Below, piece by piece: positions 1 through 12,800 of a stretch of 64,000 bases of DNA (the first letter of the stretch is position 1; every line of letters begins with the position of its first letter). The stretch comes from Verrucomicrobiales bacterium (GTDB lineage Bacteria; Verrucomicrobiota; Verrucomicrobiia; Verrucomicrobiales; DEV007): assembly GCA_029213065.1 (NCBI GenBank), contig JARGPH010000003.1, positions 195,195-259,194 on the forward strand, read 5' to 3'. The translations under genes and the position numbers were made by a program. The notes under the pieces were generated by a model. That model saw only the letters and a program-made list of their open reading frames with translations. It was not told where the DNA came from and did no database searches.

Positions 1-2839
<2,839 letters not shown>

Positions 2840-2855
2840 GGGAACATTGGTTTTG

Positions 2856-2895
2856 GACGCGTCTCGAACTGGTGTTCGGGGCGCGTCTTTTTTTT
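2856..2895 (+). terminator. intrinsic terminator of katG
   Basis: GC-rich inverted repeat GACGCG...CGCGTC with a further inner stem (CGAAC/GTTCG), followed at once by eight T. It begins 17 bases after the katG stop codon, so katG is most likely monocistronic. Confidence 0.9.
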
Positions 2896-2960
2896 GCCCA
2901 TCCAGTCGGTGGCACAGGCAACGTATTCGACGAGAGGGCGACGAAATATATGTCGTCGAT

Positions 2961-3036
2961 TGCCTGACGTGGTGAGACCGGTTCACAGGTCCTGTCGTTC
3001 TCCCTCGTGTCGATCTGAGAGGGTATCATGGTCGAC
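2961..3036 (+). repeat. dispersed hairpin repeat, copy B
   Basis: Second, more diverged copy. The left part is GGTGAGACCGGTTCACAGG followed by TCCTGTC, matching the GGTGAG-(N)-CGGTTCA-(N)-CTGYC pattern of copy A. It ends in an inverted repeat with outer arms GTCGA/TCGAC and inner TGA/TCA, followed by CCC. The remaining bases between 3037 and the next gene hold nothing I recognise. Confidence 0.45.
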
Positions 3037-3192
3037 CCAATAGGGTTGAATCATACAATGATGTCTATAGAGGTGATAGTAGTAAGACTTCTGTGCTATA
3101 TGCTTGAGTCTGATCCTTCGATCAATCTATAGTTTAACTTCAGCCGAATCGCTCTCTAGTGAGTATTGACAGGGTTGGAATGTCATCATCTC

Positions 3193-3888
3193 ATGAAACT
3201 CTCCGCCGTCTTCGCTTTCTTCTTCGCGCTGCAATTTCAGGCATCGGGCGAAGAGACTTTTACGATCGCAGCGAACCTGCCCCGTGAGGGCGTCAGGTCC
3301 GGCTTCTCGGCGGGTGCAGGTCAGGCAGGAGACAACAACAAGTTTTTCGATAACCGGCTGGGGCAGTCCTTCATCCCGATAAAGACGGGCCGACTCGTGG
3401 AGGTGTCCTGGATCGTGGATATTGCACCGGAATCCGAATACGTTCCTTTGAGAGTGGCACTACATTCAATCGAGGATGGCCTTCCCGGCCGCATCATTGC
3501 GACCGCGTTCATTGAACAATCGAGCTTACCTGAGGCGGAAGAACGACGGGCGCGCCAGCGGGCAAGGAAGTTTACTGCCGCGGCGGTTTTTGACAGTCGT
3601 CCGGTTCTGTTCGGATGGAAAAACTATTGCTTTTCACTGTCGAGCCTCACACCCAATGCGAACTATCGTATCACGGGGACGAGGGTTCAAAACGGTGGCT
3701 ATGACTTCGGAATCGCTTATGACTTCAGCTATGATGGCGAGTTCAGAAAAAAGCCGGAATGTGATTACTACTTCAAGGCAGAGGCTGTCGTGTTTAATCC
3801 TCTTCCCTACGGTATCGGGGGTGCGATCCTGTTGCTGGCGGTTGGATTTGCCGTCGGCTATGGCGTCGCCCGGGAAAGACATCAATGA
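3193..3888 (+). CDS. secreted/membrane-anchored protein of unknown function
   Basis: 231 residues, no family recognised. The start at 3193 puts a clean signal peptide at the front (MKLSAVFAFFFALQFQASG); an upstream ATG at 3166 would add nine residues before it. The body (about 25-200) is beta-rich with a jelly-roll-like feel (repeated hydrophobic/aromatic strands, e.g. LVEVSWIVD and FGWKNYCFSL). The C-terminus is a single Gly/Ala-rich membrane helix (about 205-225) and a short charged tail, the layout of a surface protein with a C-terminal anchor, possibly PEP-CTERM-like, though no clear PEP motif is seen. It is flanked by repeat copies B and C and looks like a single-gene unit. Confidence 0.65.
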   Translation: MKLSAVFAFFFALQFQASGEETFTIAANLPREGVRSGFSAGAGQAGDNNKFFDNRLGQSFIPIKTGRLVEVSWIVDIAPESEYVPLRVALHSIEDGLPGRIIATAFIEQSSLPEAEERRARQRARKFTAAAVFDSRPVLFGWKNYCFSLSSLTPNANYRITGTRVQNGGYDFGIAYDFSYDGEFRKKPECDYYFKAEAVVFNPLPYGIGGAILLLAVGFAVGYGVARERHQ

Positions 3889-3968
3889 GGCGAAGAGAAT
3901 GCCGTAGCCAACCGGCCCTGTCCGGTGTCAAAGCCCCCGGTTTCAGGCGATGAGGGAAATGGCAGCCG

Positions 3969-4033
3969 GTCGCGGTGAGGCCGTTTCAAAAGCTCTGCCC
4001 GCCGTGTAGGCCTGACAAGGTCAGGTCCCCCCG
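3969..4033 (+). repeat. dispersed hairpin repeat, copy C
   Basis: Third copy, the closest to copy A: TCGCGGTGAGGCCGTTTCAA then AAGCTCTGCCCGCC. It is followed by a perfect hairpin CCTGAC-AAG-GTCAGG and a run of C. It lies between the convergent ends of the 3193 gene and trpE. Confidence 0.55.
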
Positions 4034-4037
4034 GGAA

Positions 4038-5555
4038 TCACTTTCCGAGCAATTTGGCGCGTTCGATGGCCCGCATCATGCCTTTGGCTTTGTTGACCGT
4101 TTCAACGTATTCATTTTCGGGAACCGAGTCAGCGACGACTCCGGCTCCGGCTTGAACGTAGGCTTTGCCGTCTTTTAAAACGACGGTTCGAAGAGCGATG
4201 CAACTGTCGTGATTGCCGTCGAATCCGAAGTATCCGACGGCACCTGCGTAGGCGCCGCGCTTGGATTTTTCGAACTCGTTGATGATTTGCATCGCGCGAA
4301 CTTTCGGGCTGCCGCTCACGGTTCCGGCGGGAAAGGTCGCCCGCATCACGTCATAGGCGCTGAGGTCGGGACGCAACTGGCCGGTCACATTTGAGACGAT
4401 ATGCATGACGTGGCTGTAACGCTCGATGATCATGAACTCTGTCACTTCGACCGACTCGTATTCGGCGACACGGCCGACGTCGTTTCTCGCGAGATCGATG
4501 AGCATGACGTGTTCGGCTCGCTCTTTGGGATCGTTGAGCAGTTCGTCGGCGAGAGCGTCGTCTTCCTCCGGCGTTTTGCCTCTCCAGCGGGTTCCCGCGA
4601 TCGGACGAATTTTGATTTTGCCGTCGATGGTCTGGACGTGCACTTCGGGGGAACTTCCGACGAGTGAAAATTCGTCCCCGAACTGAAGGCAGAACATGTA
4701 GGGGGAGGGGTTCACATGGCGCAAGGCCCGGTAAAGATCGATGGGGCGCCCTGTGTAGTCGCTTTCGAAGCGCTGGGACGGGACGACCTGGAAAATGTCC
4801 CCCGCGAGGATGTATTCCTTGGCGTCTTTCACCATCCCTTCGTATTCCTCCTGCGTCGTGTTGCTGGCGGGAGCCGTGTCCTCCGGCTCTCCCATGAGGG
4901 AAAACGGGGCCACGGTGTGAGGCTCGGAAAGTTGGGCGATGACGGCGTCGATGCGCTCCCGTGCCGCAGCGTAGCCGCTTTCCGCGTTGGGAAAATCAGC
5001 GGTGTGGATATTCGCAACGACCTGGAGTTTCCGGAAGCGGTGGTCGAAAATGACGAGGGTGTCGGTGATGACAAAGGCCATGTCAGGCAGGCCGAGGCCG
5101 TCATCGGGCGGGCCGGGGACAGTGGGCTCGAAAAAGCGAACCATGTCGTAGCCGATGAATCCGACGGCACCGCCGGAAAAAACAGGAAGGTCATCCACCT
5201 CGACCGGCGAGAAGGGTTCCATGAGCCGCTCGATTTCGTGAAGCGGATCGCCTTTTTCTTCGGGAAGCTCGAACTCGGTGAATTCAGATTCGCCCTTTTC
5301 GCGGGTGCGGATGGTGCGGCCGCTCGCTCGAATTTCAATGCGGGGATTGGTTCCGAGAAAGGAATAACGCCCGATGTTGTCACTGTTTTCGGCTGACTCG
5401 AGGAGGAAACAGGGGCTTTCACTTTTTTCGCTCAGTTTCTGAAATACCGAAATCGGCGTTTCATAATCGGCAGCGAGCTCAGTCCAGACCGGGATGAGAT
5501 TTCCGGTTTTAGAAAGAGATACAAAATCTTCGAAAGAAGGTTTTAGCGCGGTCAT
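4038..5555 (-). CDS. trpE: anthranilate synthase component I (TrpE)
   Basis: Catalyses chorismate plus ammonia (from the TrpG glutaminase partner) to anthranilate, the first committed step of tryptophan synthesis. 505 residues, usual length. The N-terminal domain has a LLES motif of the type used for tryptophan feedback binding. The C-terminal chorismate-binding domain shows FPAGTVSGSPKVRAM, GAYAGAVGYFG, and the ending QAGAGVVADSVPENEY. The start at 5555 (MTALKPSFEDF) is preferred to one 57 bases upstream. It is the last gene of a reverse-strand series with the hydrolase at 5585 (29-base gap). No trpG lies in the window, so the glutaminase subunit must be encoded elsewhere. Aminodeoxychorismate synthase (PabB) is the main alternative, but the LLES motif and the spacing favour TrpE. 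Confidence 0.9.
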   Translation of the reverse strand: MTALKPSFEDFVSLSKTGNLIPVWTELAADYETPISVFQKLSEKSESPCFLLESAENSDNIGRYSFLGTNPRIEIRASGRTIRTREKGESEFTEFELPEEKGDPLHEIERLMEPFSPVEVDDLPVFSGGAVGFIGYDMVRFFEPTVPGPPDDGLGLPDMAFVITDTLVIFDHRFRKLQVVANIHTADFPNAESGYAAARERIDAVIAQLSEPHTVAPFSLMGEPEDTAPASNTTQEEYEGMVKDAKEYILAGDIFQVVPSQRFESDYTGRPIDLYRALRHVNPSPYMFCLQFGDEFSLVGSSPEVHVQTIDGKIKIRPIAGTRWRGKTPEEDDALADELLNDPKERAEHVMLIDLARNDVGRVAEYESVEVTEFMIIERYSHVMHIVSNVTGQLRPDLSAYDVMRATFPAGTVSGSPKVRAMQIINEFEKSKRGAYAGAVGYFGFDGNHDSCIALRTVVLKDGKAYVQAGAGVVADSVPENEYVETVNKAKGMMRAIERAKLLGK

Positions 5556-5584
5556 CGAATGCGGTGAACGGGGCGGGCAATATG

Positions 5585-6523
5585 TTAAAAAATCAGTTCC
5601 GTCTGCCGCCATTCCTGATTGGGCAGCGAGGGGGCTGGAGCCTCCGTTTCAGGTGGCGAAGGTTCGCACACAAGAGCGGAATTGGGAGCCTTTTCTTGAG
5701 GAATTGATTCCTCCTTCGCGGGAGCGGCGTTTACCGGTGCATGAGCGACCGCTTCGGATGGAAGGGGCTCTTTGCGGTCCGCGCATTCGACGGTGACGGA
5801 TGTGAAGCCTTCGGTGCCGAGCTTTTCAGAAATGATTTTGGCGGCGAGCTCGGGCGTGTTGCAGTCGCTGCTGAGGTGCCCGAGGACGACCCGTTTCAGG
5901 TTCTCTCCCGCGACGGAGGCGACGAGCTCGGCGGTTTGATCATTGGAGAGGTGGCCGTGGCGGTTGCTGATGCGTTGTTTGGTTGACCAGGGGCGCTTCG
6001 TGTCCTCCTGGAGCATCTTTTCGTCGTAGTTGGCCTCGGTGAAAAGGGTATCGACGCCTTTGAGCCTGTCGACGATCATCCGGGTGACGTGCCCGACATC
6101 GCTGAGAACCCCGAGGGAACTTTCTTCGCAGCGGAAGACGAATCCTACGGGATCCACTGCATCGTGCGGCACGGAAAAGCTTTCGATTTTCATGTCGCCG
6201 ATTTCAAACCCCGCGCCGGAGTCGAACTGCGTCCAAATCACGGGGGAAGAGACATTCTCCCGGACCACCGCACAGGTGTGAAGTGTTGCGTAAATCGGCA
6301 GGGAGCGCTTCCGGCAGAAAACGTCGATACCACGGGTGTGGTCGCCGTGCTCGTGGGTCAGAACGATCGCGGTGAGCTCGTCGGGATCGACGCCGAGTGC
6401 TTCGAGCCGGAGACAAATCTGTTTAGCAGAGAGGCCCGCGTCGATCAAAACGCGGGTTTTTCCAAGCGAGACGAGAGCACAGTTTCCGGAACTCCCGCTG
6501 CCAAGCACAGCCAATTCGAGCAT
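5585..6523 (-). CDS. MBL-fold metallohydrolase, YycJ/WalJ-like
   Basis: Metallo-beta-lactamase-fold protein of 312 residues. Starts MLELAVLGSGSSGNCALVS, the family's opening strand and glycine loop. The metal-binding motif HEHGDH is at residues 57-62, followed by later His/Asp ligands (DVGHVT and VVLGHLSSDCNTPE). This pattern fits the YycJ/WalJ group, whose members are predicted exonuclease-like phosphodiesterases acting in the cytoplasm. The last 50 or so residues form a low-complexity Pro/Ala/Glu tail that the family core does not need. It is the third gene in a probable operon rhomboid - small membrane protein - MBL - trpE. Confidence 0.85.
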   Translation of the reverse strand: MLELAVLGSGSSGNCALVSLGKTRVLIDAGLSAKQICLRLEALGVDPDELTAIVLTHEHGDHTRGIDVFCRKRSLPIYATLHTCAVVRENVSSPVIWTQFDSGAGFEIGDMKIESFSVPHDAVDPVGFVFRCEESSLGVLSDVGHVTRMIVDRLKGVDTLFTEANYDEKMLQEDTKRPWSTKQRISNRHGHLSNDQTAELVASVAGENLKRVVLGHLSSDCNTPELAAKIISEKLGTEGFTSVTVECADRKEPLPSEAVAHAPVNAAPAKEESIPQEKAPNSALVCEPSPPETEAPAPSLPNQEWRQTELIF

Positions 6524-6588
6524 GGGTATCAGGTTAAGTATTTAAGGCGACCAAACAAACTAAAAATGAGAAAACATTGCCCTGGCCG

Positions 6589-7164
6589 CTAATTAAGAAT
6601 CGTTCCCGGAGCGGTGGACTCCGGTTCATCTGTCGTTGGAATGGTTGATCGAGAGGGGGGCGCTCCCGGAACCACGGGGATGGGGGAAATGATGGGATCG
6701 AAGGCGGGATCTTCTTTCATCTGGGAATGGTGCACCCAGTAAACCGCTCCGGCGACGGCACCGTCGGTTACCCTGACTTGAATCGCATCGGCTTCGGAGC
6801 GCATCGTTTGCACTTCGAGTGATTCGGGGATTTTGCGAATTCCGGTGCTTTCAAGTGAGGCTTTGATCCGCGCTTCGACAGTGGGGTTGTTGGTGAAAAA
6901 GGCGCGCAAGGCTTCCCTGTCACTTCCCATGAAAAGCGGCTCATCGCGGGTGCCCTGCAGTGAAAGTGATCGTTGCCGTGCCGGGGGCTCAATAGTCAGT
7001 TCACTTTCCGGCAGCCCCTTTGACGCCATTTTGATAGCGAGTTTGCCGGCGCCATAGCACGCGAAGACAAAAATCGTGGATACCGCGATTCGAATGAATG
7101 CTTTTACCCCGGCGCCGGTCGGCTTGCGGGGGGAGGGCGGTTCTTCGAGCGGGAACGTCTGCAT
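6589..7164 (-). CDS. small single-pass membrane protein, unknown function
   Basis: 191 residues; no family recognised. A Pro-rich cytoplasmic start is followed by one transmembrane helix (about residues 23-45) and a mainly soluble region of about 145 residues, ending in a Pro/Ser/Thr-rich tail. It begins 15 bases after the rhomboid gene ends, so the two are very likely co-transcribed; a link to rhomboid activity is only inferred from position. Confidence 0.6.
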   Translation of the reverse strand: MQTFPLEEPPSPRKPTGAGVKAFIRIAVSTIFVFACYGAGKLAIKMASKGLPESELTIEPPARQRSLSLQGTRDEPLFMGSDREALRAFFTNNPTVEARIKASLESTGIRKIPESLEVQTMRSEADAIQVRVTDGAVAGAVYWVHHSQMKEDPAFDPIISPIPVVPGAPPSRSTIPTTDEPESTAPGTILN

Positions 7165-7179
7165 AGAGAAAGGGGCGAC

Positions 7180-8070
7180 TTACTGTTTCCCGTCGATTTT
7201 CTTCGAAAGCTTCTTGCTGCTTTTCTCGAGCATCTTCTTTTCCTCGGCGGTGAGGCTCTGGAATCCCTCTTCGTTGATCTTGTCGAGGATCGCATCGATC
7301 TCCGAGCCGAGGAATGGCTTTTTGCGTGGAGAGCTTGTTTTTGTCGGCTTTTCTTTTGCCGGCTCGTCGTCTTTGAGAATGCGGACGCCGAATCGCTCCT
7401 TCAGTGAAGGTTTTTTGACCTGGATATTCTGCCGTGGAAGCCAGTAGCGGATGTAGAGAAAGCCGAAGAGCATGCCGCCGAGGTGTGCCATCACGGCGGT
7501 GTTGCTTTGGCCCGGTTGAGTGAGCTGATAGAGCAGTGTCAGGAGATCAATGCCCACGAGGATGTAGGCGAGGTGCTTTAATTTGAGGCTTACCGGAATG
7601 ACGAAGAAAAGAAGCAACTGAATGACCTGATAGGGGGCGAAGGTGGCGAGAGCGACGATGATAGCAAGCACTGAAGCGGATGCCCCGATGACGAATGAGC
7701 TTTCCCCTATGATCTGGCTCAGTCCAACTTGAAGGAGGCCACCGAAGATGCCGCCGTAGAGATAAATTTTGAGGATGTGTCTTCCGCCGAGCGCCTGCTG
7801 CAGCATTCGGCCGAGGAAAAAGAGGCCGATCATGTTGAAGAGGAGATGAAAAGGATCGGCGTGTACAAACTGATAGGTAATCAGGGTCCAGATCTGCAGT
7901 CCGGTGAGACTCTCCCAGGAAAGCGCGAGAAAGCCGGACAGCGGGGCCACCACCATCGTCAGGATCAACATGACGACGTTGATGCCGATCAGCCAGGTCA
8001 CCATGCTCCAGCTGCGGGGGCCGGAACCGGACGAGGAATCTCTCATGTAGTCGCGTGAATAAATGCTCAT
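7180..8070 (-). CDS. rhomboid-family intramembrane serine protease
   Basis: 296 residues with six or so membrane helices between residues 24 and 215 and a charged C-terminal tail. Rhomboid hallmarks: HLLFN (His75 to Asn79, the HxxxN loop), the serine motif GASA with Ser131, and the helix-6 histidine in MAHLGG (His196). Ser131 plus His196 would form the catalytic dyad that cleaves substrates within the membrane. The residue after the serine is Ala rather than the usual Gly of GxSG, so activity should not be taken for granted. The tail is Lys/Glu-rich and resembles the C-terminal region of many bacterial rhomboids. First gene of the reverse-strand cluster; divergent from the 8204 gene. Confidence 0.85.
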   Translation of the reverse strand: MSIYSRDYMRDSSSGSGPRSWSMVTWLIGINVVMLILTMVVAPLSGFLALSWESLTGLQIWTLITYQFVHADPFHLLFNMIGLFFLGRMLQQALGGRHILKIYLYGGIFGGLLQVGLSQIIGESSFVIGASASVLAIIVALATFAPYQVIQLLLFFVIPVSLKLKHLAYILVGIDLLTLLYQLTQPGQSNTAVMAHLGGMLFGFLYIRYWLPRQNIQVKKPSLKERFGVRILKDDEPAKEKPTKTSSPRKKPFLGSEIDAILDKINEEGFQSLTAEEKKMLEKSSKKLSKKIDGKQ

Positions 8071-8203
8071 CTGAAAAGGGATCTCGGGCAGTTTGGGCGT
8101 GATTTACGTCCCGGGCAAGGAGCCTCGACACGAAAAATTTCGAAAAAAGCTTATAATTTAGGGTTGAAAGTATCTAAGAAGTCTTGATGATATATTCTCA
8201 TAT

Positions 8204-9241
8204 ATGAACGATTCCAGCTTCACGATTCTCATTCCCGCTTTGCTGATTCTCTCGGCAGCTTTGATCGGTATGCTGTACGCGAGATTTGTGTTTCGTTCCA
8301 GAGAGAATTCAGAAGAGATTGATCTCGTTGACATCGATATGGCGATGTCGAGCGTTTCAGTGGCTGAGCCTGTGGAGGATCGGTCCGAGGCCGATGATAC
8401 GCAGAGGGTTCCGTTTCTCGATGCGCGTCCGGCAATGGCCCCTGTCCTTGAGGTGGCTTCAGCCGAAGAGAAAGTTAGCGAAGTGTCTGACGACGATGAG
8501 GCTGAATACTTCAATGAGCTTCAGGAAGCTGCTGCCGGTCTCGCGGCACTGATGCGTTCGTCTCCGGTAGGAAAGAGTTCACCGGTTGTTTACGCTCCTG
8601 ATGATCTGGAGGAAGATGTCGTCGCGGAAGTTATTCGGGATGAGTCTGTGAGAGAGGATGAGCCCCGGGAGATTTTGATCCCCGTGAGCGAATTGGTTTC
8701 TACAGATTCGAACGAGGTTGAGCAGGTCGCCGGGACGGAGAGTATTGAGGGTGAGGAGGTTTCCGGAGAAGGCTCTTCTCTACCCGATGCCGTTGCAGCA
8801 GTTTCGCTCGAGGAGACTGAAGAGATTTTGGCCGAGGTCGATGTGATCACTCCTCAGGCTGAGGCTGTAGTTGAGAATGAGGAAAGTGTCCCGGCACTGA
8901 TCGGGGATCTTTCAGCCGAGTCAACTGAGGCAACCGAAGCTTTAAGTGCTGCAGAAGACGAGGCTGTTGCTGCTGGCGACGCTGAGATCGGTGATTCCAG
9001 TGTCCCTGTGACTACTGAGGTGGCTGACGGAATTGAATCGAATGCTCCGGAAGCGGAGGCGCCCACGCTCCGCCTTCTGCTCGGAGACGAGGTTGCTGAT
9101 CAGTTTGACACCCTCGACGAGGGACTCAACGAGTTGGAGAATCTTGTGATCTCGATTGAGTCGGCTCTTTCATCACTCAATGAAGAGCTCGAGGAAGTGA
9201 TCTCTGACGACGAGTCAGAGGTCGTTTCGGAGGCTGCGTAA
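8204..9241 (+). CDS. acidic membrane-anchored protein, unknown function
   Basis: 345 residues. A single N-terminal membrane helix (about 5-27: FTILIPALLILSAALIGMLY) is followed by a long, very acidic, low-complexity region rich in Glu, Asp, Ser, Ala and Val. The last 50 residues look like a short amphipathic/coiled segment (FDTLDEGLNELENLVISIES). No family recognised. It is divergent from the rhomboid gene, with the shared promoter region at 8071-8203. Confidence 0.55.
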   Translation: MNDSSFTILIPALLILSAALIGMLYARFVFRSRENSEEIDLVDIDMAMSSVSVAEPVEDRSEADDTQRVPFLDARPAMAPVLEVASAEEKVSEVSDDDEAEYFNELQEAAAGLAALMRSSPVGKSSPVVYAPDDLEEDVVAEVIRDESVREDEPREILIPVSELVSTDSNEVEQVAGTESIEGEEVSGEGSSLPDAVAAVSLEETEEILAEVDVITPQAEAVVENEESVPALIGDLSAESTEATEALSAAEDEAVAAGDAEIGDSSVPVTTEVADGIESNAPEAEAPTLRLLLGDEVADQFDTLDEGLNELENLVISIESALSSLNEELEEVISDDESEVVSEAA

Positions 9242-9370
9242 TCGCTCACGTTTCGGTTGTTGCGCTGAGCTTCTGCCTCAACCGTGTGCGTTAAACCTAA
9301 TTGCGGGTGAACAGTGCGGACGATTGAAGGCAATCGCCCCTTCCTGTCTCGCTATCGCGAGCGACAGGAA

Positions 9371-9748
9371 TCAAAGCGTTTTAGACCAAACCCGGCAACG
9401 TCCGTTTGAGTAAATGTCTTTATAGATCACCGTGAGGACTTTCCGGCAGCGGTTCCGACCCTGTGAGTCGGTGTAATAGTGAGGGACGCGTCTTTTCGAA
9501 ACGATCACGGTTTTCATGACGTAGGGAGTGGCCGGCACGACCTCGTTACAACAGGCTGCCGCGTTGTAACGACGGTGATCTTCGTAGTGGCGGTAGGGCA
9601 GGAGCTGATTGTAGCGCGGCGTCTGGAATTTGCTGTCCGCACAGCAGCTTGAACTGCGCTGGAAAAATCCAGTGCCGCCTGCACTGACGAAAGTGGGAAC
9701 GGCTGTAGATAAGAGAGCGAGGGCTGAAAAAACGGGCAGGTATTTCAT
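9371..9748 (-). CDS. small secreted cysteine-containing protein
   Basis: 125 residues with a signal peptide ending near VSAGG. The mature part is basic and Tyr/Arg-rich, with two Cys pairs (SSCC and AACC) and further single Cys residues, suggesting disulfide bonds outside the cytoplasm. The start at 9748 is chosen because it gives a normal signal peptide; the frame is open for 24 more codons. No family recognised and no clear partner; it lies just downstream of the 9892 gene on the same strand but about 145 bases away. Confidence 0.55.
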   Translation of the reverse strand: MKYLPVFSALALLSTAVPTFVSAGGTGFFQRSSSCCADSKFQTPRYNQLLPYRHYEDHRRYNAAACCNEVVPATPYVMKTVIVSKRRVPHYYTDSQGRNRCRKVLTVIYKDIYSNGRCRVWSKTL

Positions 9749-9891
9749 AGGTATCGTTGTGTGTTTCTCATCATCAGGATAGAAAATATAAGAGAAACGT
9801 CCAGTTAGAAATTTCAGCAAGTTTCAGAGCCAGTGATAGTAAACTTTGCCGTTTGGACTGGAAGTGGGGTGGATGCGGCAGGCAGATGTGC

Positions 9892-12800
9892 CTATCTCTG
9901 CGCCTGCTTTTGGAGAATCGCGGCAATTGCTTCGAACAATTCCTCCTTCAGCGTTTCGCTGTAACCTGAGTGGATCCAGGCAATCTCGCCCTCCGGATCG
10001 ATAACCACGGTGTGGGGGATTCCTTTAACCTGGTAGGCATTGCTCACTTTCATGGTGAAGTCGAGAGCGACCGGGGTGTCCTCCCATTTGCGGTTTTTCA
10101 GAAATCCGTTGATGATGGGAGGGCTCTCCGCCTGATTGATGGCGCAAAACGTGACCGCTTCAGCAGGGAAGGCCGAGATCGCTTTCTTTACGTCGGGCAT
10201 CGCTTTGATACACGGTCCGCACCAGGTTGCCCAGAAATCGAGGACAACGATTTTTCCTTTCTGCTCCTTCAGCGAAAACCTCGATTCGTCGAGCATCGTC
10301 AATTCAATCGCCGGTGCCTTCGTTCCAATCAATGGAGAGGCGGGGGCTTCCTCACCGGTCGGGATGACGGGATCGGGTGTTAATGTCAGGTCCCAATCGT
10401 CGAAGACAACGAGGTCGAGTTTCGCTGCTTTGTGAATCGGTGTGGGGGCGCTTCTTGTCATCGAATGCACATTGCTGATCGGAAGTCGGCACCTTCCGAG
10501 GATCGCTGAATGGCCAACGTATTTTCCATCTTCGATCCTGTCCGAACGAATTTGGAGGCGGCTTCCATCTTTCATTACGATTTGATGGGTGACCTTAAAA
10601 TTGAACTGCTTCAACTTCTCGTATTCGGAGGGCTCGAAGGGATTGAGAAGTTTTTCGTCAACGGGTTCTGCCTCCTCTTGAGGTGGCCCTCCTGCGATGG
10701 CTGTCGCCTCCGGTTCGGTCAGCCAGACGATCGCTGAAATGCGCTTTCTCGGGAAGTCGATCATTTCAGCATTCGCTTCGAACTGGATCGTGTCGCCGAC
10801 AGCAGCAATGAGCTTGCCTCGCAGGAGATCGCCATTGGGGGCGATAAGAACGTGCGTGGGGAGGTCGTCTCGCAGTGAGCGGGGCACTGTCAGGGTGTTC
10901 TCTTTCGACTTCTTATCGATGATTCGCAACGGGATGCTGCCGGCGGTTTGTTCGATACGGAAGTTCGTCAGTTCAATCTCGCTTCCGGACTGATTGAATC
11001 CCTGCCAGCCGCCGCCCATTTTGAAATAGAGGCCGTTCCCCGAGATACTTTCGGGATCGACCGCGTGGGTGAACGCGAGTTTACCGTCGACGCGAATTTC
11101 GATCTGGACGGAATTGGCTGTGATCTGAATCGAGGCGCGATTGTTCTCGATTTCGGTCTGATTGTTCGAGAATGAGAACGCTCCTCCCGGTTTTGTCTTT
11201 CCAACAAAGAGACGATTTCCCTGCGCGAGGATAACGACCTCGTTGCCGGAGGCTTCGGCGCTGGAGGTGAAAAATTTCAAGGTCATGGAACCCGAGCTGC
11301 GTTTCCAGTGGGCATCGAAATAGAGTCTGTCACCGAGGAGGATGGACGGATTTCCAAAGCCGCCGTTTTTGAAGAGAGTCGAGTCGTTTCTCATCGTGAC
11401 ATCGTTAGGGTCCTCCTCCAGTTCCTCCCACTCGGTATCGTTGAATCCTTCGAGAACGCGTCCGGCTGTGCCGATGTCGATGGCGCGCACATCGGTGGCG
11501 GGAATCTCGAGAGGTCCAGTGATGGAGCTGTTAAAGTGAATCGTTTCCTTGTCCAGTGAGACAAGGTCTCCCGTCAGAATTTCGTCATTTCGAAGAAAAA
11601 CGCGGGCTCTACCGATACTGGCGGGAGGTTGGGTGCGGTCTGCCGGGAATTTAGATCGCTCGATCGTTGCCTCCACGGTGTCGGCGAGAGGAGTTGCTCC
11701 GATAGCGCCCGGTGCTTCCCAGGCGATGAGGCTCTGCGGATACCGGTTGCCGTCAGCGGTGCGGGTGACGCCGCGAAGCGAGAAGCCGTTGCCGGTCAGG
11801 AGGTCGGTTCCGAAGTCGATGGCTTCAGTGCTCGGGGGAAAGCGAATCTCGCGCGCGTCGATGAGTTTTGTTGCGACGGGATCTGCGGACCATCCGGGTT
11901 TCAGGGTGAGTTTTTCCCCGTTGATGGCTAGCAATTCACCGCTCACTGTCGGGCCGGAGAACCAGGCAATTCGAGTTCCAGAAGCAGCATCGCTCTCAGG
12001 CGTTTCGCTTTCGGGGTTGAGAACGATTTCACGGACCTCGTCGACGGGAACTTTCTTTCCCCCAATCGAGAAGTCGGTCGCGCCTTCGGCCAGTAGGGTC
12101 TGTCTGACAGACGATGAACTCGCAGAATCCTGAAACTCGATTCGTGGTTTTGTCAGGTCCATCACGGGAACATTCTCTCCATCCCACTCGCGCACCGTCA
12201 GCATCGCGAGTCGCATTTCGGGGGTGCGATTGAGAATGTAAAAGCCACGCTCCAGAGGATTCTTGTTTCCTCTGCCGGAATCCGGTCGGGCTGCCGTTGC
12301 CTCGGCGAGTTCTGCGATCTTTCTCCCGGAGGGCTCGCAGACCTGGACGTCACCGGTTTCCTGATTCCAGAAAAGTCGGAACTCAATCACTGTCATTTCT
12401 TTGCCGAGTTCCATCACAGGGGTGAATTGTGAGCGGCAGGTGAGGACCAGTTGGTCGCCCCAGGTTTCGAGCTGCGGTCCGCGACCGGGCTCTCTAAGGA
12501 ATCCGATCTCAAGGTTCGGCTTTCCATCGGGAATCACGGCACGAAAACTCAGTTCCACTTTCTGTGGCAATTCGATGGGCCTGAACAAATTCCCTGACCA
12601 CTGGTGGGTGGAGAATTCGCCTTTCAAATCAGTGAACCACTCCGTGCTCTTGCGGTCCCGTCCCGAAGATGTCCAGTCGCTGAGCTCACCCGGATCGGAG
12701 AGCCTGAACTGACGATTCCCCAGATTGACAATTCGTTCGATCGATTTGCGCTGAATCGTGACAGGTTCGGGAAAGTGGGGGCTCCTCAGACGCACTGCAT

